Below, one piece after another: positions 11,319 to 22,081 of a stretch of 64,000 bases of DNA. A program made the position numbers and the translations under genes. The stretch comes from Corinectria fuckeliana (Eukaryota > Ascomycota > Sordariomycetes > Hypocreales > Nectriaceae): assembly GCA_019137255.1 (NCBI GenBank), contig WPDH01000143.1:62001-126000 (forward strand). Direction: 5' to 3'. Numbering within the stretch: the first letter of the stretch is position 1; each line of letters opens with the position of its first letter. Under the pieces are notes generated by a model. That model was not told the DNA's origin. It worked only from the letters and a program-made list of their open reading frames with translations, and did not search any database.

Positions 11319-12072
11319 GGCAGCAAAGTTGTTGCGTGAATGAATGACCAGAGAGTAAGGCAATCAGGCGACAATGGGAGACCGATGGGCGAAAATAAGC
11401 TGTAGAATGAGACTTACTCTCCCTCTCCCCCGGCTGGCACCAGTCTTGAATCATTGGGACGAAGTCGACCCCTGCAACTAAGCGCTAAGCTTCACTTCGC
11501 TAGTCACATCCCTCAGCTGCTATGAACCACGGCATCCTGACAATTAATAGGCAGTGGCGTTGAGATCATTCAGCCGCGTGGCCCTGCCTTGCATAGACTA
11601 TTGATTAGCTACTCGTATCCGTACAATGGTTGAGGACTGTCCCCGGTAGGTTGCATTAGTGAGCCAAAAGTGGCGGTGGCAAAAGTAGATTATTGGCGCG
11701 AACGGCCCCTATCTTGCATAGACTATTGGAATGGTATCTGCATGGCGCATAGATGAGCAATATCATAGGTATATAGAAACGGCGCTATCGGATGAGTGCA
11801 GGTGGAGCTGATTCGGAAGACGATCTAGCCGCAGAATTTCAGCTCGTCCCTTTAGACGAATGGGAGAGTCTGCATATCTCGGGCATTAATACTGACAGAC
11901 ACGTGCGGTTGATGACGAGTGGGCAGTTTGGTACCTATTTTAGTCAGATGCTGTCGCCCTTTGAGCACACGTGTTTCTTGTGAGATGGCAGTCTGACAAA
12001 CGATTACAAGTAACAACTGCTTGACTGTTTTCACCTTCTGTGGTCTCCATTCTTAGGAGAACACAACCTATC
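11319..12072. promoter_or_regulatory. Shared upstream region of the divergent pore-forming-like pair
   Basis: About 750 bp separate the inferred starts at 11318 (minus) and 12073 (plus), so the two genes probably share a bidirectional promoter. A short motif, cttgcatagacta, occurs twice (about 11588 and 11713) inside it. Small exons could also be here: on the minus strand an ATG at 11454 followed by a gtaagt donor, and on the plus strand a 63-codon frame beginning MSAGGADSEDDLAAEF at 11792. I could not join either to the downstream gene in phase, so both starts are provisional. Confidence 0.35.
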
Positions 12073-13682
12073 ATGAGCGCCCAAACACCCGAGCAGTTGG
12101 GTGACGCCCTAGCCAACGCCATTCTCGACCCAGCCGGCAACAACCTAGCCAAATTGACAGACACGGTTAAGGTCGTTGACGGCAATGGAAACGAAACAGG
12201 CCAGACAAAGCCTCGCTTCATTCTTAAGCCTACAGCCTATCTCGGTATGATGTTCCCCTAAGCTCAGTCCCTTTCCGCATATTTTACTCACCGCTTTAAA
12301 CGCAGACATCAAGGCATATATCGCAGCTGGGTTGGCATTCCCTGCGACCGCAGAGGACTTTCAGACCCTCCATCCGGAAAAGAATTTGAGCAAGTTGGTT
12401 GAGCTTGATCCCACAATCTATGGGGTATTCTGAACACGCTCCGTATCGTCGAGAGAACATTTCGCTCATGTGCAATATGAAATAGAAAACTCAACTGGCA
12501 ATGGTCAATGTCCACAAGTCCTGCAAAGAATTTAACACCAAAGCTTTGCCCAACTTCAGTAAGCAACTGCTTCTCAAAGGCAACTCTTCCAATCAATTGG
12601 TTTCGCCTAACATTCACAGGACTCATCACAAATGACGCGAAACAATATGCCGACACTGCCATTTTAGCTCTGACCGGGTTTGGCAAGGGAAGCTTCCAAG
12701 GCCTGCTGAACATATTGACGGATAGTAAATATGGCAAACCGGGCTCTGAAGATTCGGAAGAATTCCGAGGCGCGCGACAAGCTGCGAGCATCATTCTTTT
12801 AGATCTCGGCGAGCAGTCGCTGAAGAAGGCCGACTCAATTCAGGACTTGGTCAACAGCGTTACCTCAGTAAGTCATCATACCCCTTGTCTTATGGTAATA
12901 GTGGAGGTAATTATCGCTAACTCTTTTTGGAGTTCCTGACTGTGCTCAAAAAAGACAAGGATGAGATTGAAGCGGTTACCCAGAGGTATTCAGGCGAAAA
13001 GGGATACTCCTCGATCCTCAGTACTGGTCTCGAAAAGCTGCGAGCAGAGATCAAGAAAGCTGCCGAGGACGCCAATGCGGCGCATGAGAAATATGTGTGT
13101 TTCCTCCCCCCTCCAAATCTATTTTCACTCTGTGACGTTTACGGACTGAGATCATTCTGGAGCTAATGTTATTAACAGAAATCGGACAAAGCGACAGCTG
13201 ATAATGCTGTTTACTACATCTGGATCCCGGTTGCTGGTTGGGTTGCCGGAACCACCGTCTTGATGGTACACAACAGCCGGGCCAAGGAAGCTCAGAAAAA
13301 GTACGACGACAACCTTAAGCTCAAAGACGAAAAGGAGAAAGAGAAGGGCTACATGGAAAGGCTCATCGCCGATGTCGACCTGCTCCAGAGCCAGAACACT
13401 ACCATCTCTAGCCTAATGGAAAAGGCCAAGACTGCCTTGCAGGACATTCAAAAGGTCTTTGAGCAGATTGGCCACGACCTCAAGGAGGCTTCAGGTCTGA
13501 TGGGTAGTGCGGATGCGCTGCTCCGTGGTGGCCTCTGGGTGCGACAGAACGTTTTAAGCGACAGAGTCAATGAGGCTGTCAAGGACTGGCGAAACGTCGT
13601 CGCGGCCGCGGATGACTTTTTGAATGCAGAGGTCACCTACTCGGGAATCACAGATTCCGTCACTCCGCCCAAGGTGGGCTGA
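12073..13682 (+). CDS. Xenorhabdolysin-A/YaxA-like alpha pore-forming protein
   Basis: I read six exons: 12073-12244, 12306-12424, 12486-12558, 12620-12867, 12933-13094 and 13179-13682. All introns are GT-AG of 60-84 bp and keep phase, giving 425 residues, close to the size of bacterial XaxA/YaxA. Near residue 60 the block LDIKAYIAAGLAFPATAEDF matches the family's early signature (an Ile/Tyr-rich helix followed by GLALP). The middle and end are long amphipathic helices. About residues 267-284 form one short hydrophobic segment (YYIWIPVAGWVAGTTVLM), the probable membrane-entering tip, followed by a highly charged Lys/Glu helix. Bacterial relatives form two-component cytolytic pores. A fungal role (defence against animals, competitors or self/non-self killing) is inference. 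No secretion signal is seen. Confidence 0.55.
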
Positions 13683-13734
13683 GTGTTTGTATGCCTGTGG
13701 GCTCGATGCGGAGACCCGGCGTTAGTTGTTATAA

Positions 13735-14175
13735 GTACTAAGTATAAACTATATAGGTTGTGAAATCATATTAATCCTAAAGTATATAATCTATTATTAG
13801 GAGAAAATGCAAGCATATTAGAGTTTTAATAGCAGTAATAGCTTAGTTATAACTTAAGTAATATTATATAAAAAATATTTTAAATATATATTTAAAACTT
13901 AATAATAACTTTAAATTAATTAGTTACTATATTATAATTTATTTATTTATTTATTTATTTATACTCTATAGACCTAGAAGTATATTATAATTTAACTTAA
14001 ATAATATTATAAATAACTTTAAAATTAAATATGTAAAATACTAATAATATAACTAATATATAATATACTATTAATATTACCTTTTAATATATAGTTATTT
14101 TAATTACTAGCTTTTAATAACTCTTTATCTCTGTATTTTAAAACAATCTTTATATTTTATAATTAATAGTGTGTG
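13735..14175. repeat. AT-rich island with ATTT microsatellite
   Basis: Almost pure A/T for about 440 bp, with a run of ATTT units near 13939-13961 and repeated motifs such as aataatat and ttaaatat. Its base composition differs sharply from the near-50% GC genes on either side. It is typical of RIP-mutated repeat remnants, but no parent element can be read. Nothing else is visible between 13683 and 14425. Confidence 0.6.
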
Positions 14176-14425
14176 TCCCTTTATCATAAGATTCAAAGGA
14201 CCTCTACTTTAAGTTTCTTTACACACTGTTAATAGAGGTAAACGGAATTCTGCCAGTTGTGACCGCCTGGTCCCAACCCGGGTCGTGACAGCACGCGTTT
14301 GTCTTTCAATAACGCACTCTGCCCCGCGACAGCACGAATATACGACAAACTCGATTGAAACTTGGACGACGGGCTCACGATAACTCGCAGACCTCTTCTT
14401 ACTGAATCTGGGGAAGGCCGCCGTG

Positions 14426-15154
14426 ATGAACTCGCCACCTAGCCCAGTCCAAAAACCTCTCCTTGACCAAGAACTTTCCGACCGAGACTTTACCAAACAT
14501 CTTACGCGAGGCCTCGAGGAAGCGGTCAAAGAACGGGAGGGTGTGACTCCCGAGCCGAAATTTGACAACGACGAGTTTGAGGAGAATCACCAATATTCCT
14601 GCGAGCTTTTGCACAACCACTTTCGTCCCGGACAACTCGAACGATATCGATCACGCGTTAACGAGCCTGAATACTGGGAGCGCGAAGCCAGACACTATAA
14701 GGATGCAGTAACTGAAAAGCTTTGGAACACGGCTCTCGAACAATCCGAACAAGGCGCTTCCACTCCCACTACAGCGGAGGGTTGGCGGGATATTGGTAGC
14801 TTCTACAAGGATATCCTGCAAAATCTCGGCTCTTCTATCCAAGAGATAACGCGTCTTCGACTCTCCATCGACGCGCAAGACTATTGGAAGACCGAAGAAG
14901 CGATCCTTGAGCCGCTGTCGAATCTGCGCGAATACCAATTGATAGAACGATGGACGAAGGCGGCGGAAGAAAAGAAACGCCGATCTCGCCGGACAGTGCC
15001 CGCGCCGCGGCCGATCAGGCGCGAGACTGCACAGTCTCCATCGGACGAACGAGTGTCGGCTCGAACGAGGTCTAAAACCGGCGGCTCAGTAGAGGCCGGC
15101 GTGTCGAAACGCAAGTTGCGGAGCAGCCTGAGGCCAGGCGCTAAACCGTCATGA
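14426..15154 (+). CDS. Hypothetical protein, helical with basic tail
   Basis: An intronless frame of 242 residues starting MNSPPSPVQKP at the first ATG (14426). It is rich in Glu, Arg and Lys, with a helical middle (RSRVNEPEYWEREARHY, then WRDIGSFYKDILQNLGSSI) and a strongly basic Ser/Arg/Pro tail (KKRRSRRTVPAPRPIRR, later SKRKLRSS) that could be a nuclear localisation signal. No enzyme motif, signal peptide or membrane helix. It resembles uncharacterised fungal proteins that often carry tryptophan-containing WEREA-type blocks, but I cannot name a family. It lies 156 bp upstream of the FHA-kinase gene on the same strand. Confidence 0.6.
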   Translation: MNSPPSPVQKPLLDQELSDRDFTKHLTRGLEEAVKEREGVTPEPKFDNDEFEENHQYSCELLHNHFRPGQLERYRSRVNEPEYWEREARHYKDAVTEKLWNTALEQSEQGASTPTTAEGWRDIGSFYKDILQNLGSSIQEITRLRLSIDAQDYWKTEEAILEPLSNLREYQLIERWTKAAEEKKRRSRRTVPAPRPIRRETAQSPSDERVSARTRSKTGGSVEAGVSKRKLRSSLRPGAKPS

Positions 15155-15310
15155 CAGAAGCCGGCGCGTCAGCATCAATTCTTATTGGCCCTCTCCCCGC
15201 TCGTCTTTTGGCAACTCATCGGGCGAACTCAAGATAAACACTACAACTGGCGTTGTCTTCAGAATAGACAATTTGGCCTCGTCTTGCGCCGTTGAAATCC
15301 CGCTGTGGCC

Positions 15311-17248
15311 ATGGATAAAACCGCAGCTCCCAACCTCGCAGACGTTGTTTTGTTTCTCGGGTCCTTCACCGGCATCGACAACATTGTCTCCTTATCAGAC
15401 AACAAGCGGTACCAAGCCATCTCTCCCACAAGCTGCACACGATGGAAAGGAGACAAGCCCGAAGAAGAACATATTGGCGCCTTACTCTGCCTGACATTTG
15501 GAGAGCATCTTTTTTCCCCGGAAGGCTGGGTATTAGGCTCATCATCAGACTCTGATGTGTGTGACCTCCAGCTCGCCAAGGACAACAAGACCGGCGTCAG
15601 TAGACGGCATTTTCGCATTGACACAGATCCAATAACCTGCATCCCCAGACTGACCGTTTTATCTACCACGGGTACTGTCCGCCTCGTGGATGGGGGCCGT
15701 GCCGTGGCTCTCGTGCGGGGAAAGTCGAGAGAAATATCCCGCATGGTCACCATCGATCTTGGGGCTGTCAGTTTCCGAGCATGGCGCCCGAGGCTGACTG
15801 TTGCCGAGGAAAGAAAGTACAGAAAAAAGGCACAGTACTGGAGCAAGGAAGTCGTCGCTGCTTTGCCCAAGTACTTTCCTCCGCTAAACAGCCAGCCTGA
15901 AACCGTCACCTCAAACATCCGTTATGGGAGGAACAATACCGTATATGTGAACGAGGGGGGCGTCGAAGCCAGGGGCATGACTGCTTCTGTAATGCGAGTT
16001 CGAGAACGAGAATCGGGTTCAGTGTTCGGTGCCAAAGAGCCGTATTTTAGTACGAATGATGACATCGGCAAAGTGAGAAGACGCTGGGAGGAACTGAGGA
16101 GGGAATTTGACAATGTTGTCAAGTTGGACCATGTGAGTAGCCTGCCCAACTTGAATCGCTCGTTGTTGACCTTGTTATCCCCAGCCACACATTGTTAGGG
16201 CTATTGAGCTAGTTTTAGCTGAAGACGAAAAGCATCCTCCATGGCTCATTATGGAATATATTCCTAAGAGTCTACGACCGAATGATCTTGACGAGGAAAC
16301 TATTCCTATCGTCTTGACTCATATCAGCAGTGCATTAGCATACATGCACGCTAATGGTATCACACATCGTGATGTTAAACCAGACAACATTCTGATCCAA
16401 GACGACGGGCTATGGGTTGCCAAGCTCGCCGACTTTGGAACTGCGAGACACCACGCACGCGAACACATGGACACCTTCACCGGGACTCGCATCTATATGG
16501 CCCCTGAGTTTTTTGATCGGCCATTGCGATATATACCAATAAAGTCGACATGTTTTCTCTCGGCTTGGTTGCTCTGCAGTGTCTTACAAAATGGGATGCC
16601 CGATCAGACGAAGCATGGGCTTCTGGATCTTTGGATCGCCGTGAACACGAGCAGTGGATGCGCAATGTGATTCTTCCATACGTTGCTGATGCGCCGCCAC
16701 AGTTTCAACCATGGCTAACTGGAATGCTGCGCAAACGACCCGAAAAGCGATGGTCCGCTCGCAAGTCATTGAGGTGGTTGTGGCAGACTGGACATGGCCT
16801 TGAGCATGAAGGGGCTGGTTTTGAGGAAGACATCGGAGGACCTGGCCCCTCCGCAGAAACTCATGCTCAAGCATATCCTTGCGTCGAACATATTGCGACC
16901 AAGAGCAAGAAGCGGCCGGCGTCGATGTTGAGTGAAAACAACTCTAGTCTCGGGCAGAGTCGGAACCAGCCACCTACAACAAATCGACTCTCCCCAACTG
17001 ACTTACAGGGTAAATCTGCCAGCCCTCGGCCTCAGAGTTCATCGTTCGTGGTCCCGTCGTCACCTTACTCGGCTCCCACGCCACATGATGAGGAAGAGCC
17101 TTTTGGTAAATCTGACGAGTCAGCGGACGAAAACGATGCGGAGCTTGAGGACGATTGGGGAGCCAGTGATAATGAATCTGAGGATTCCTCTTGTAAGGAT
17201 TCGGCACGTGGACTAGTTTGTCAGTTCCGGGAAGAGGTGGACCTTTGA
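15311..17248 (+). CDS. FHA-domain serine/threonine protein kinase, interrupted by a frameshift
   Basis: Start at ATG 15311 (MDKTAAPNLADV); exon 1 ends 16132, intron 16133-16184 (gtgagt...ccccag). An FHA domain (residues about 60-160) shows LGSSSDSD and VSRRHFRI, the usual phosphothreonine-binding loops. The kinase domain follows with FGAK (the ATP lysine), MEYIPKSL, THRDVKPDN, ADFGTA and GTRIYMAPEFF. At 16530-16535 the bases TATATA break the frame: reading one TA fewer gives the expected block ending NKVDMFSLGLVALQ, whereas the actual frame ends at 16670. The second part (to 17248) continues with subdomains IX-XI (WLTGMLRKRPEKRWSARKSL) and a Ser/Pro/acidic tail. So either the gene is a recent pseudogene or the dinucleotide is polymorphic or an error. 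Such kinases phosphorylate Ser/Thr; the substrate is unknown. Confidence 0.75.
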
Positions 17249-17858
17249 TTCTCGCTCTCATATAACACCTGACATCAGGTATGTTGTATAAATGCGATGA
17301 ACTCATTCCATAAAGATGGACACTTCTCAGTATCTTCTCCAGCCATTAGGGCAAAGGTTTCGGCTGTTAGACCTCGAGATTCGAGCCAACTAGCTAATAA
17401 AGAAGTAAATAACCAGTGCTTTGTATGGTAGGCTCGCATCGATCAAGCATTAAGTCGACAATAGTTAGCGTGCACACGATCTTCTGCTCGTTTTATCTCA
17501 GCTGGCAATGTCGGCATCACCCCCGCGCGATCCTTGACCGATAACGAAGTCTGTAAATGCGTAGTTGATTATCTGCACCTAGATACTTTGCTTATATTCT
17601 AGCACCTTGCTGAGATGGGTCCGCATCTTTGGAGTCAGATTGACGTCCTGTATTAACCGATTAGCAGATTTGTTCTAGTTGACCTCCTTCTGGATTTGGT
17701 ACTACAGGTCCCAAACGTCCAGATGTCTATGTGCCAAGCCATGTCAAACCAGTGATCCAGAGGCTCGGATTGCATCGAAAGTGAGATGCAGACTGGCAGA
17801 TGTGCTATAGGTGGTTGCCCAAGAGGTGCTTAGAATGGGGCCAGAGAACCGGAACCAT
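17249..17858. other. Intergenic, no gene seen
   Basis: About 600 bp between the 3' ends of two convergent genes. No open frame with coding character and no repeat match noticed. Confidence 0.45.
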
Positions 17859-19507
17859 TCATTTTTCAATACCAGTCTCCTTGCGAACGCCCCTGCCAAG
17901 GTATTTGAGCCCAATGACACCCAGAGCTTGCGCACCAGCCATTCCAGCGACAACCGAATACCCAAGATGGAACTTCGGAGCCATAGTGCCCGTGTCGAAT
18001 ATCAGAAGTGGCACCCAGGCGTTGAAGGCAGCGCCGAGCGCCTGTGCGAAACCTAGGACTAGAGCGCGTTCTTCTGGCAGGGCGGAGAATGTCTCATTGA
18101 GGAACGACTGGCTCACAATCAGTTTTCATTCCTAGTTTCAAGTTTGAACATAAAGCTTACAATCATGATCGGACCGTATGAAAGTGTCGTGGCCATGCTT
18201 ATATATCCATAGAAGATTGCGCCTTTGCTCGGTGCGGCAGCAAGGACGGCACAAGATACAGTGCAGACGATGCTGATGAAGATGGCCACGAAGGTTCGAT
18301 TTTGCAGGCGATCTGACAAGAAGCCATAGAATATAGTGAAGACCAAACCGGCTGCGTGGGCGGATGTAGGGATGCTGAGACCATCGTTAGGTATGAACAC
18401 ATGCAGTCGAATAGTGGACTTACACATTGACTTGTGAGACGGAGTACGTCTTGAGCGCCTTGAGGTAGATGGCAAAGAAAGAAAGCGGATAAGTATCCAA
18501 GCAGAAGAAGATGTAGTTCACAATATAGAGCCAGACAAAGGGCCGCATAGCCATGGACTTGAAAGTGGCAAGAGTGGCCCCAGAGAACGGCTTCCGGCCA
18601 ATCCTTGTCATTCTTGACTGCGCAAGCTCTCTTTCGTCCTCGCCAAGGTAGCGGGCTTTGGTGTTGTATGGCGAGTCGGGCACGGCAAAGAAGCCGTATA
18701 ACGAGCCTGGAACAGTGATGACGCCACACATGATAAAGAGCCATCGCCACCCGGCAAGTCCGTGGAGGCCATTCATGCCTTTGTAGACGCCGGCCTGCAG
18801 GTACCCAGAAAACATGTTCGCAGCAAAGGAGGCCGAGTAGAAGATGCCTGCTCGCTTCGCTAGCTCCTCCGGCTTGTACCAGTTGCCGAGTAGCGTCATG
18901 GCGCCAATGTAGAACGGCGACTCGATCAGCCCGATGAGGAAGCGCATGGCATAGACTTGCTTTGCACTGTTGACTGCGGCAAAACAGAGTGTGATGATGG
19001 CCCAACACAGCTCGCAAGCGGGAATATAATACGATGGCCTGACATAGGTGATGATGTATTGACTGGGGATCATGCCAATGGTGTAGCCGATGGTCCAGAA
19101 GGTGGTGAAGTAATTATACTCGTTGCCGGTGAGATTGAGCTCTTCCTTCATGCCCGATACATATGCGTTTGCTAGATATGGTTAGCTGGAATCGGACGTA
19201 AACCGGGAGGTGAAAGCTCACTCATGTTTGTGGTGTCGAGCAGCCGAATGAAGTAGCCAAAGCATGCCCAGCTCCTGGTTTGCTGTCAGCACACAGAGAT
19301 TCCAGTTGGTGGTGCGCCTCGTCCAACTCACATAATAAAAATATCAAGCTTCCACAGCAGCCTCTTTTCAGCTGTCACGCTTCCGCCCCTCCACCATGGC
19401 TTACCATCGCCCCTCCCACTCTCATGACCACTGTCGGAAGCATATTGCACCTCTTCTCTGGGTGCCTTTGCCTCTGAATACTTCTGAACCTCGAAAGGCG
19501 CAGCCAT
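17859..19507 (-). CDS. MFS anion:cation symporter (Liz1/Seo1/Dal5-type permease)
   Basis: Five exons (19507-19332, 19274-19222, 19171-18424, 18374-18161, 18107-17859) give 479 residues. After a hydrophilic N-terminus (GDGKPWWRGGSVTAEKRLLW) come twelve expected membrane helices. Diagnostic blocks of the allantoate/pantothenate (ACS) family are present: LLDTTNM, AYVSGMKEELNLTGNEYN, MRFLIGLIESPFYIG, GNWYKPEELAKRAGIFY and, late, PEERALVLGFAQALGAAFNAW. Members carry small organic anions such as pantothenate, biotin precursors, nicotinate or allantoate across the plasma membrane with protons; the substrate here cannot be read. The gene is divergent from a TauD-type dioxygenase, which suggests a shared substrate or regulation. 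Start chosen at the first true ATG (19507, MAAPFEVQKY). Confidence 0.85.
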
Positions 19508-20101
19508 CGTGCATCTCAAAGTGGATACAATATTGATGGAAAGGTATGCACAGAATGATGGTTGCAGAGATTGATCTTTCCCCTGTTGACTCGCAAACCA
19601 CTGCTCTTATACACACATCCGATCGCTCGGTAACTGGATCCAAATCCATCATCCTAGTCATGTGCAATTGCGTATAAGTTAGGGAAATGTTGTCAACATC
19701 AAAAAACTACTCCTTATCGCGTGGACTATTGGATGTCGGATTTATAGGCGGGATGGATGCTCCACTACAATACTTGTTAAGGCTGCATATCTAAGGAAGT
19801 CCCACTGAACACACCCGGCTCATTGGTGCGACTCGTGATATCATTCAGATGTCCAGGGTCTAAGTCGTGTACCAAGTGGACACTAGCCTACTAATGCGGT
19901 TGGGAACCCCTGATACGTGGACTGTCGTTACTCGGACGTTGGATTGCGCGATTGAAGCTATGCGATTATGCGGGTCGAGCTCGGCGAACGAGGGCCAAAA
20001 GTTCGGCGAATTCCGCATCTCGAAGTTATAAGAGGATGTCATGAACCCAGACAAGGAGGCCAAGATGGCCCGCACCTGCTCTTCATAAGCAAGAAGTGAA
20101 T
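19508..20101. promoter_or_regulatory. Divergent promoter region, permease / dioxygenase
   Basis: The 594 bp between the MFS permease start (minus) and the dioxygenase start (plus) must hold both promoters. CGG triplets of the kind bound by Zn2Cys6 factors are present singly, but I could not identify a spaced pair with confidence. No other feature seen. Confidence 0.35.
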
Positions 20102-21580
20102 ATGGCCATTGTTAATACCTTACCTTCCTACGATCTTTGGAGCGACGCTCCCGGATTCCTGCTTAACAAGCCAGAATGGGAGGCCGCCAATGCGTCCCAT
20201 CCGGCATCCTCCAGCTTCGGTGATATCCCCAAGGGCTGGCCGAGCCAGATCACCGGGCCTCTGGTATGGACCGGTGAAGATCTTCGTCGAAACCGTACAT
20301 GAGATGAATTGCATATTTACAACAAGTTGGACATACTGACAGATTCATAGCCGACTCGTATATCCGGATCCTGAAGAAGGTGGAGATCGAGGAGATTGAC
20401 GCTGCCATCAAAGCATGGAAGCAGCTCTCCATTCCACAGATAGAGCTCTCCCGTTCCAACTTTCATCTTCCTAAACTTGGCCCTGTGCTCCGTCAGCTCG
20501 CCAACAATATCTACAATGGCACCGGCATCCAAATCCTGCGTGGCTTTCCGGTTACTCGATACAGCAAGGAAGACCAGATAATCGCTTTCCTCGGCATAAA
20601 TGCATGGATCGGGGACCAGAAGCTCAATCAAGGCGCTCAAAGAGCTCTCACCCACATCAAGGTAAAGCGGCATGTCATCTCAGCTCAACGCAAATTTGCT
20701 GACACTGCTGTAGAGCATCTCCCACATCGATCCCTCGCAGCGCGGCATGATTTACGTCTCTGCCCAAGATACAAATCCGCAGATGTATCACAGCGACGCG
20801 GGAGGGGACGTCGTAGGCTTGATGGCCGTGAGCATGGGTGGCAAAGGCGGTGCGTCCAAGGTTGTGAGCGCGGCGCAGGTGTACAATCACCTTGCAAAGC
20901 ATCGGCCGGACATTGTACGCATCTTGGCCGAACACAAGTTCCGATGGCAGGGGTCCGTATTTCCGAGCTCTTCTCAAACCCTTTGACTGACGATATCGCA
21001 GGGTTGGCATCCCTAGAGACGGCGTCCGCCTGATCCACCACCAAGATGGCAAACTCTTCCTGAACTTCTCGACTCGCACATTCATCGGCTATGGCGAGGT
21101 TCCCAACCGCGACGTGAAGTTCCCAGAATTGACTGTCGAAGAACGCGAAGTCTTTGGCGGGTGGCAATGGGTCGCTGATCAGTACAGCTTGTCCACAGAG
21201 TTGCAAGCAGGTGATCTAGAATGGTATGACCTCCTGTTCGGGAATGGAAATAAAAGGCACTGACTATGCTCCAAAGGATCAACAACCTCCACCTCCAGCA
21301 TGCGCGCTTTGGCTTCACCGAGAGTCCTTCAAATCCGCGTCACCTCCTCCGCGTCTGGCTACGTGATATCGAGCTGAGCCCTGCGAAGCCGGCAGATATA
21401 CAGAACAAATTCGATGCCATGTTCGGTGTTGAGCCGAACCTTGTACCGCAGGATGAGCTCGAGGAGGATGTCATTAGGAGAAGTACAGGAATATTCACTG
21501 GAGCGTGTGAAAAGGCTCTAGCGGACTATCGGCTGGAGCAAGGAGGCATAGGAGCATTGAACAAGAAAGCCAACAGATAG
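20102..21580 (+). CDS. TauD/TfdA-family Fe(II)/2-oxoglutarate dioxygenase
   Basis: Five exons (20102-20294, 20351-20661, 20714-20952, 21002-21223, 21277-21580) give 422 residues. The TauD fold is marked by the metal site: MYHSDAGGD supplies the first His and the Asp (H-x-D), and NNLHLQHARFGF supplies the distal His. HLLRVWLRD near the end carries the Arg that binds 2-oxoglutarate. The N-terminal part has GPLVWTGEDL and GTGIQILRGFPV, typical of the fungal branch of this family. Members hydroxylate or cleave small organic acids or sulfonates using 2-oxoglutarate and oxygen in the cytosol. The gene is divergent from an ACS-type transporter, suggesting uptake followed by oxidation of one compound. 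Substrate unknown. All introns are GT-AG, 48-56 bp. Confidence 0.85.
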
Positions 21581-22081
21581 ATATGCTGGGACATGTTTAG
21601 CCTGATAGTATAGATTGTGCAGGCTCTTGGAAGCTCTTTGACTATCCTGCTAGCAAGGCTGACTGCTCTAGTACTGCCGCCCACAAGAAGGTATATTGTT
21701 GCCCGTAGCCTGTTAGCCTAGATGCAACGCTCTTCGCTTAGATTACGGCTTATCTTCAACCTCCGCCTCCAGCACAGATTGCAGCTGCCAGTAGCATCCG
21801 CTGTAATCTAGAGAAGAGCTGGTTCCCACACAGTCCCACTAATTAATAGGTACTATTTCGCATCAGAAAGGACCCGTTCGCAGACTTGCGGGGCATCCGA
21901 CAATCGGCCAGGCCGACAAGACGTGATGGAGAGAGCGAAGATTAAGCCACATAGGTAGAACAATGTTCCTAAATGCTACCAGCTCTAGCAGCAGACATGA
22001 ATGATAGACCAACCTCATATTCTTCTCATCCCTCATGTCAATACCTCAGTTGAACCAGAACCACCCACCCCGTATTTCACA
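21581..22081. other. Intergenic, no gene seen
   Basis: About 500 bp upstream of the P450 start. It holds an in-frame ATG at 22001 that would extend the P450 by 27 residues, and nothing else recognisable. Confidence 0.4.

Noticed and set aside
11792..11983. 63-codon frame MSAGGADSEDDLAAEF upstream of the XaxA-like gene
   Set aside because: Could not be joined in phase to the next exon by any GT-AG intron; kept only as a note in the promoter region.
12422..12490. Apparent stop in the XaxA-like gene
   Set aside because: Explained by a normal 61-bp intron (12425-12485) that keeps phase, so the gene is not broken here.
17360..17390. Possible tRNA T-arm-like sequence (gagattcgagcc)
   Set aside because: No matching acceptor, D or anticodon arms around it.
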